This document shows, piece after piece, positions 58,441 through 64,000 of a stretch of DNA of 64,000 bases (within the stretch, counting starts at the first letter, position 1; every line of letters begins with the position of its first letter). The stretch is taken from assembly GCA_002134785.1 (NCBI GenBank), contig MBQZ01000029.1:124001-188000 (forward strand), given 5' to 3'. The translations under genes and the position numbers were made by a program. Under the pieces are notes generated by a model. That model made no database searches. It saw only the letters and a program-made list of their open reading frames with translations, and had not been told where the DNA came from. The stretch is from Crenothrix sp. D3 (GTDB lineage: Bacteria; Pseudomonadota; Gammaproteobacteria; Methylococcales; Methylomonadaceae).

Positions 58441-58790
58441 GACTTAAGGACTCCTGATAAAAAATGAATAAGCTGGGCGTATAAATTGAACTATCAACGC
58501 GGTCATGATACTACTTTTTTTCATATCATAACTACCCCATTCATCATCAATTAACTCCACTTGCGGGTTGAATTAAATCTACATTCCGAGTAACTTGAAA
58601 TTGAGACGCTATTTCATTTGAGGGTAGGGGGGAATTATGTATAATCCGTTCTTGAGTACGCGTTTATCATGCTATTCGCCTGACAGATTTGTGGCGTGTT
58701 AATTTTGAATTGATAACGCAGTTCACGGTCTGGTAGCTCATTTAGTCAACTGGCTAAGCGTTCTTTATTTTAATATCTTTGGGGAATCTT

Positions 58791-59414
58791 ATGAAAATAC
58801 AACACTTGTTATTTTGTCTATTTGGCGTGATGGTACTGAGTGAAGTCGCTTATGCTGACGTTGATGTGGGCAAACAAATTCCATCAGTCAATCAAGTGAT
58901 TGATGCACTGAGTCCTGCGGCTAATCCAGATACGCCACAACCAGACGGGGATGAGGTGAAAACTGGCAAAACGCGCTCTATTGATATGAGTAAACTCAAG
59001 GCAACGCCTGCGACAACTAAAAAACCCAAGTCTAAAAAACAGCCATTATCAACGCCGAACTCTACAGAAACGACCGCTGCCTTATCTATGGAAATTATTT
59101 TTGGTTATAATTCAGCAGATCTAACTGATGCAGCAAAGGCGCAACTCAAACCTGTTGGTGAAGCACTGGCTTCTGGAAAATTAGCCAATTTAAGTTTTGT
59201 TGTTGAAGGTCATACCGATGCGGTGGGTGGTCAAGCCTATAACAAGACATTATCAGAAGAACGTGCGGCCTCAGTAAAACAGTTTTTAGTAAATGGCTTT
59301 AATCTTGACCCTACGCATATTCAGATTATTGGTAAAGGCAAAAGTGATTTACTTGATCCTAACAATCCAGCCAGCGAAAAAAATCGCCGAGTACGCATTA
59401 TTGCTAGAAAATAA
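58791..59414 (+). CDS. OmpA-family protein (C-terminal peptidoglycan-binding domain)
   Basis: IIFGYNSADLTDAAKAQLKPVGEALASG...VEGHTDAVGGQAYNKTLSEERAASVKQFL...GKSDLLDPNNPASEKNRRVRII; ATG 58791. Confidence 0.85.
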   Translation: MKIQHLLFCLFGVMVLSEVAYADVDVGKQIPSVNQVIDALSPAANPDTPQPDGDEVKTGKTRSIDMSKLKATPATTKKPKSKKQPLSTPNSTETTAALSMEIIFGYNSADLTDAAKAQLKPVGEALASGKLANLSFVVEGHTDAVGGQAYNKTLSEERAASVKQFLVNGFNLDPTHIQIIGKGKSDLLDPNNPASEKNRRVRIIARK

Positions 59415-59516
59415 AGATGTTATCTTGGTAATATAAATCGTTCGTTGTACTAGATGGATAATAATGTTTTACAACGTTAATTTTTATACTTCACCTTAAA
59501 GTGGTTTGGATCTTTC

Positions 59517-61370
59517 ATGCTAGAAAAATCGTACACTAATTCAAATGATACCGATGATGTCACGCGTGTTAAATCGGCAGATACCCACGGTGAATTTTCG
59601 CTCAATGCCCAGCCGTCTGCCGTGCAAACGACGAATGAAGAGGCGACTCGTATCATGAGTCATATAGACACGGGTATAACTAATTCAAATAGCACTGATG
59701 TCACGCTTGTTAAATCGGTAGATACTCTCGGTGAATTTTCGCCCAATTCCCAGCCGTCTGCCCCGCAAACGACGAATGAAGAGGCGACTCGTATCATAAG
59801 CGATACAGATACCAGAGCTACAGGTACAAGTACAGCTACAGCTACAGCTACAGATAGCCAATTGTACATAGGCAGCGTGGTAAAAAACACCTATGAACTG
59901 GTGCAGGTACTAGGTGAAGGCGGCATGGGTACGGTTTTTAAAGCACTGAATAAAGATTGGGCAGAAGTCGGAGCTAGAGACCCTTATGTAGCTCTTAAGG
60001 TGCTAAAATCAGAATTGTCAGATAATAAAGACTTGGTTATGGGCTTATTCAGAGAATTTGACCGTACTAAAATGCTTTCCAACTGCCCGAATAATATTAA
60101 GGTTCACGACTTTGGGCGAGATGGTATTAATGTTTTCATGACTATGGAGTACCTTACTGGGCAAACGTTAAGTGAATATCTTAACCGTCAACCAATGACG
60201 TTGACTCAAGCGTGGTTCATTATTGAAGGCGTTGGCAACGCCCTCGCTTTTGCGCATGAACACAATATTGTTCACCGTGACATTAAACCTGGAAATATTT
60301 TCATTACCAAGGAAGGTCTCGTGAAAGTGTTAGATTTTGGTATCGCTTCTAAGATAAATGAAAACGAAGACGATAGAACCAAATTTAATGGTGATGATCT
60401 GGGTGCATTTACACTAGCCTATGCGTCTCCCGATACTCGACTGGGAGACCCTCCCGATTGTCGTGATGATATTTATTCATTCGCCTGTGTTATCTACGAA
60501 ATACTAGCGGGCAAAAAGTTTTTTGATCCAAAAAGAAGAAGCAAAAAAGCTGAACCCATTCACGGAGTAAACAGTAAACAAATGGAGGCGTTAAACAAAG
60601 CCTTAGCGTTTGAACGAGACCTGCGTACCCCTAGTATTCGTGAGTTACTGGATAAATTACGCCCTGTTAAAATACCTTGGGTAAAATACGGTAGCATTGG
60701 TAGTGGCGTAGTGACTGTTGCAGGAATAGTATTATGGTGGTCATTATCTTCAACTGATGTTAAACAGCCGCTAATACAAACACCTGTTATACCAACACCC
60801 GAAGTTAAACAAGTGCCTGTTGTATCCGTACCCGTACCCGAAATCAAACAAGTACCTGAGCAAACACCTGTTGTACCCATACCCGAAATCAAACAAGTAC
60901 CCGTGCAAACGCCTGTTGTGCCAACACCTGAAGTCAAACAAGTACCCGAACAACTACCTGTTGTAATTGAGCCTAGCAACAGTGCGACCAGTAGCAATGG
61001 CATCGTCCACCTAGAAACATCAAAGCCTGAGTATAAAAATGGTGAATATTTTCACTTAAGTTTTACGCTGGCAGAGCCTAGCTATGTTAGAGTCATTGAC
61101 CGTGATGCAATAGGTGAAGTCACAACGTTACGCCCTAATCCTAGTCAGGTAGATAAATTACTCCCTGCCGATAAAGAACATATTTTTCCGCCAAAAGACA
61201 TTAACGTTCCCGTGCAAGGTAGTTCGGGTAACAGCACGGTAACTATCGTAGCAAGTACACGACCTTTCCCAAAAGAGATTAAATTACTTAACGCCGATGG
61301 CAGTGTGTCTGAACAAGTGAAAAGTGGCGTGTATTCATGGACACAAGTCCACTATACGTTGCAGGATTAA
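59517..61370 (+). CDS. Transmembrane Ser/Thr protein kinase with periplasmic Pro-rich repeats and DUF4384-like domain
   Basis: LGEGGMGTVFKA, IVHRDIKPGNIFI, VLDFGIA; TM WVKYGSIGSGVVTVAGIVLWWSL; (P)E(I/V)KQVP repeats; C-terminal YFHLSFTLAEPSYVRVIDRD. Confidence 0.88.
   Translation: MLEKSYTNSNDTDDVTRVKSADTHGEFSLNAQPSAVQTTNEEATRIMSHIDTGITNSNSTDVTLVKSVDTLGEFSPNSQPSAPQTTNEEATRIISDTDTRATGTSTATATATDSQLYIGSVVKNTYELVQVLGEGGMGTVFKALNKDWAEVGARDPYVALKVLKSELSDNKDLVMGLFREFDRTKMLSNCPNNIKVHDFGRDGINVFMTMEYLTGQTLSEYLNRQPMTLTQAWFIIEGVGNALAFAHEHNIVHRDIKPGNIFITKEGLVKVLDFGIASKINENEDDRTKFNGDDLGAFTLAYASPDTRLGDPPDCRDDIYSFACVIYEILAGKKFFDPKRRSKKAEPIHGVNSKQMEALNKALAFERDLRTPSIRELLDKLRPVKIPWVKYGSIGSGVVTVAGIVLWWSLSSTDVKQPLIQTPVIPTPEVKQVPVVSVPVPEIKQVPEQTPVVPIPEIKQVPVQTPVVPTPEVKQVPEQLPVVIEPSNSATSSNGIVHLETSKPEYKNGEYFHLSFTLAEPSYVRVIDRDAIGEVTTLRPNPSQVDKLLPADKEHIFPPKDINVPVQGSSGNSTVTIVASTRPFPKEIKLLNADGSVSEQVKSGVYSWTQVHYTLQD
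60775..60965 (+). repeat. In-frame tandem repeat encoding Pro-rich spacer (QTPVVPxPEVKQVP units)
   Basis: Repeated CAAACACCTGTTGTACC...CCCGAAATCAAACAAGTACC units in the kinase gene. Confidence 0.85.
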
Positions 61371-61403
61371 TTCACCCTAACTCCCTAAAGAAAAGGAAGA
61401 TAT

Positions 61404-61442
<39 letters not shown>

Positions 61443-61453
61443 TAGGAATTATT

Positions 61454-62620
61454 ATGAATAAGTTATTAAAATCAGTATTAATCTCAAGCTCTATTTTTGC
61501 TAGTTATTCTGCTCAAGCAGCAACATGTACCCAAGATATAATTGCAGCGGATATAGCAGCATCAACTGGTTCAACAAATGCGACCATTTGCGGTCAACAA
61601 GTGTCTTGGGCAGCGGCACTCAATAATCAAGAACTTGTCGATATTTTTTCGGCAATCGGTTCTCCTGGCGATACCGTTCTACCTGGAGTGCCTGGCGATT
61701 ATCAAATAATAGTGAATGGTCAAGTCTTTTTTGCGGGAACTACGCTTACGCAAGCCGATAAAACCGCCTTTTTATTAGCCATAGGTTACATTGAGCAAAG
61801 TGCCGCTTTAGCAAGCACATCCTTAGCGAGTACATCGGCTAGTTCAAAAGTGAGCGATACCATTTTCAATACTATCATCAATCCTGCAATACAAACACGA
61901 ACGCAGCAACAACAAAGCAAAACATTGCAAAAACTCATTGTCTCAGTTGCCGATTTGAAATATGAACGCGCTCAATTTACTGATACGAATGACAAAGGTA
62001 ATATTGGCGGATTTACTGCAAGTGCCAGTTACGATATAAATGAAAAATTTTCATTTGGTGCAGTGATTCCTTATGATTACCTAAGCTTTAATACCTTTCA
62101 AGCGCATCGTACGGGTGTAATCATCTATGCTAAAAATACCTTGAAATTGCCTAGTAGCTTTGAACTGAGTACAGCTATCAATGGTAACGCGATGTACACA
62201 GCAAGCCAAGATAGAGTGACTAACAGAGTCACTCAGTTAGGTACATTTGGTGGGGGTTTTAGTACCCGTTTAAAGTTCGACAACAATAACAGTAATTTTG
62301 TCCCCTCAGTCGCATTTTCGTACCAATACAATCAAGATAGCACAAACATTCAAGATAATTATCAACACTTAATTAAATTAGGTCCTTCTTTAGGTTACAG
62401 GGTTCTCGACAATGCAACGATTCAAGTTGCTGGAAGTTGGACTAAAGATATAAGCCAATATAAACAACTACAGAATGGTAATGATTTCTATGATGTAGGT
62501 GTCGAAGGCACTTGGCTTATTTCTGATGAATGGCAACTCAGAAGTGGATACAAGAAAGTCTTAGGACTCACGAATTTTGAATCTGATAGTTTTTATCTGG
62601 GATCTTCTCTTAAATTCTAG
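61454..62620 (+). CDS. Secreted outer-membrane beta-barrel protein (autotransporter-barrel-like)
   Basis: Signal peptide ending SAQA; about 240-residue C-terminal barrel with terminal aromatic residue (LGSSLKF). Confidence 0.65.
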   Translation: MNKLLKSVLISSSIFASYSAQAATCTQDIIAADIAASTGSTNATICGQQVSWAAALNNQELVDIFSAIGSPGDTVLPGVPGDYQIIVNGQVFFAGTTLTQADKTAFLLAIGYIEQSAALASTSLASTSASSKVSDTIFNTIINPAIQTRTQQQQSKTLQKLIVSVADLKYERAQFTDTNDKGNIGGFTASASYDINEKFSFGAVIPYDYLSFNTFQAHRTGVIIYAKNTLKLPSSFELSTAINGNAMYTASQDRVTNRVTQLGTFGGGFSTRLKFDNNNSNFVPSVAFSYQYNQDSTNIQDNYQHLIKLGPSLGYRVLDNATIQVAGSWTKDISQYKQLQNGNDFYDVGVEGTWLISDEWQLRSGYKKVLGLTNFESDSFYLGSSLKF

Positions 62621-62638
62621 TTAAGTGGTAAATTAATA

Positions 62639-62667
62639 AATCACCACCTTAAATTAAGGTGGTGATT
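62639..62667. terminator. Hairpin downstream of beta-barrel gene
   Basis: AATCACCACCTT-AAATT-AAGGTGGTGATT; weak T-run, so terminator status uncertain. Confidence 0.5.
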
Positions 62668-62707
62668 CAATAACGATGATTTAAACGCCAAAGTAGAGGA
62701 TAAAAAA

Positions 62708-63322
62708 GTGAGCAAAAAAATTTTAAAATCTCTTTTTATCATACAGTTATTATGTGCAAATATCTGTTATGCCAATGATATGGTGGCGGTACTAGGTTAT
62801 CAAAACGCCACTAATGATGAATTATGGCAACAACAAAAAATCGGTTTTGGTATTAAAAGTTTATTACAACAAGCATTATTAGATAAAAATTTCTCATTAT
62901 TAGATGAAAAAATAGTGTTAGGTATGGATAACCAAAAACTGACAGAGGAGCAGTTAAAGAATAATTGGACGTATAACGAAAATCAAACTACTCCAGAAAG
63001 CTTAAATGCGTTAGCTAAAAAACACAATTTAAACCATATTTTTTGGGTGAAAATTACTGAGTTTGATGAAGGAAAAAATAGCCTTTCTTTAGGTCCTTTT
63101 CATAGAAAAGAATTTAATAAAACTTTAACCCTAGAAGTTTGTCGTTATTCGTTATTATCTAATAATACTGAATGTCGAGAAGGAGAAGCCACAGAGTCAC
63201 GAATACTAACAAGTACAGGTTATGAAGCCAGTGATAAAGTCAGTTTTAAAGACACGGGGGCAGGACAAATGAGTCAGGATGCGATTAATCAAGCTTTAAC
63301 GGAGTTATTACATCATGAATAA
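62708..63322 (+). CDS. Periplasmic CsgG/TolB-N-like hypothetical protein
   Basis: Signal peptide, then MVAVLGYQNATNDELWQQQKIGFGIKSLLQQALLDKNFSLLDEK; GTG start. Confidence 0.5.
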   Translation: MSKKILKSLFIIQLLCANICYANDMVAVLGYQNATNDELWQQQKIGFGIKSLLQQALLDKNFSLLDEKIVLGMDNQKLTEEQLKNNWTYNENQTTPESLNALAKKHNLNHIFWVKITEFDEGKNSLSLGPFHRKEFNKTLTLEVCRYSLLSNNTECREGEATESRILTSTGYEASDKVSFKDTGAGQMSQDAINQALTELLHHE

Positions 63323-64000
63323 TAAATTTTTTAGTGTATTGGTCGCCACTATTTTATTGGTAAGTTGCGCTCATGTAGAATCGCCGTCATCAAGAAAAAT
63401 CACTACTCAAGAAACAACGGATTCTTTAGAAAAGTTTAATTTAGCAAATTATCACGGTCTAAAACTATCAGTTAAGGTGTATCCGTGGCGAATTACTGAT
63501 GTTGATTTAGCCAAATTCCCTATATTAAATAATTACCATATTGGTTGGGGTGTCAGTAATCGTTTAACAGATATTTTATTTGATGTTGATCGGTTTAAAT
63601 TTTATGAAGAAAAGCAAGAAATCGCCTCTTCACAGCTTTGTAACACTTGTAAAAATAACCAGCAGGAAAATGTTGACTATATTATTTATCCAGAGGTTTA
63701 TCATCTGGGTATTGAAAAAAATACCGATATTACGGGTATCGACACCGCTAATCGCCAATCCATTGAAATAGGTATTCAAATAAAATTAGTGAATGCAAAA
63801 ACGGGAGAAATAAAAGCCGCTGGCAGTTATATAGGACAAAAGGTATTAACCAACGAAGGTGATATTATTAATAATCCCACTATTGATTTTAGTGAATCAG
63901 CATTGGGCAAAGCAACGGATGCGGCTATTAAAGGGGCTGTTGCCAAAATGCTAAAACGTTTTGACAAAGTAGGTGGCACTGACACAATCGCAATCAAGAC
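63315..64000 (+). CDS. CsgG-like lipoprotein, truncated by window edge (absent from ORF track)
   Basis: ATG 63315: MNNKFFSVLVATILLVSCAHVESPSS... with lipobox LVSC, open to nt 64000; DYIIYPEVYHLGIE...AVAKMLKRF. Confidence 0.7.
   Translation, partial: MNNKFFSVLVATILLVSCAHVESPSSRKITTQETTDSLEKFNLANYHGLKLSVKVYPWRITDVDLAKFPILNNYHIGWGVSNRLTDILFDVDRFKFYEEKQEIASSQLCNTCKNNQQENVDYIIYPEVYHLGIEKNTDITGIDTANRQSIEIGIQIKLVNAKTGEIKAAGSYIGQKVLTNEGDIINNPTIDFSESALGKATDAAIKGAVAKMLKRFDKVGGTDTIAIK

Noticed and set aside
60560-61003. 147-aa and 60-aa antisense ORFs rich in Gly/Thr/Cys or Gly/Tyr repeats
   Set aside because: Mirror translation of the kinase Pro-rich tandem repeat; no start-site context.

Overview
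This is a 64 kb gammaproteobacterial chromosomal window with moderate-to-low GC. Species is not assignable from sequence alone. The housekeeping backbone is clear: rpsB-tsf-pyrH-frr-uppS-cdsA-dxr-rseP; map-glnD; darP; a divergent NAD-type/NADP-type isocitrate dehydrogenase pair; pncC (CinA C-terminal domain)/mutS; mutL-miaA-nnr-tsaE-amiC. Accessory content between these blocks: the 3' end of a TnpB-encoding IS200/IS605 element at the left edge; a decayed NtrC-type regulator fragment; a porin/periplasmic binding protein/DAACS symporter operon; two transmembrane Ser/Thr kinases; a Uma2 nuclease plus PIN/NYN protein inside the rpsB-pyrH operon; a two-receptor TonB/PepSY iron-uptake-like locus; and a PAS/CheB-CheR/GGDEF/LuxR signalling cluster. 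At 53.8-58.4 kb there is an orphan type VI secretion module (VgrG, accessory protein, PAAR, predicted M15-like peptidoglycan peptidase effector, putative periplasmic immunity protein). It is interrupted by a 163-bp MITE-like element with 20-bp terminal inverted repeats and a perfect 9-bp target duplication. At 58.8-64 kb lies an envelope locus (OmpA, kinase-DUF4384, beta-barrel protein behind an (AAAT)9 tract, CsgG-like proteins). The last lipoprotein gene there runs off the window and is missing from the ORF track. Several dispersed palindromic intergenic repeat families are present. No tRNA, rRNA or CRISPR array was recognised. All calls are from reading the sequence; no database search was run.
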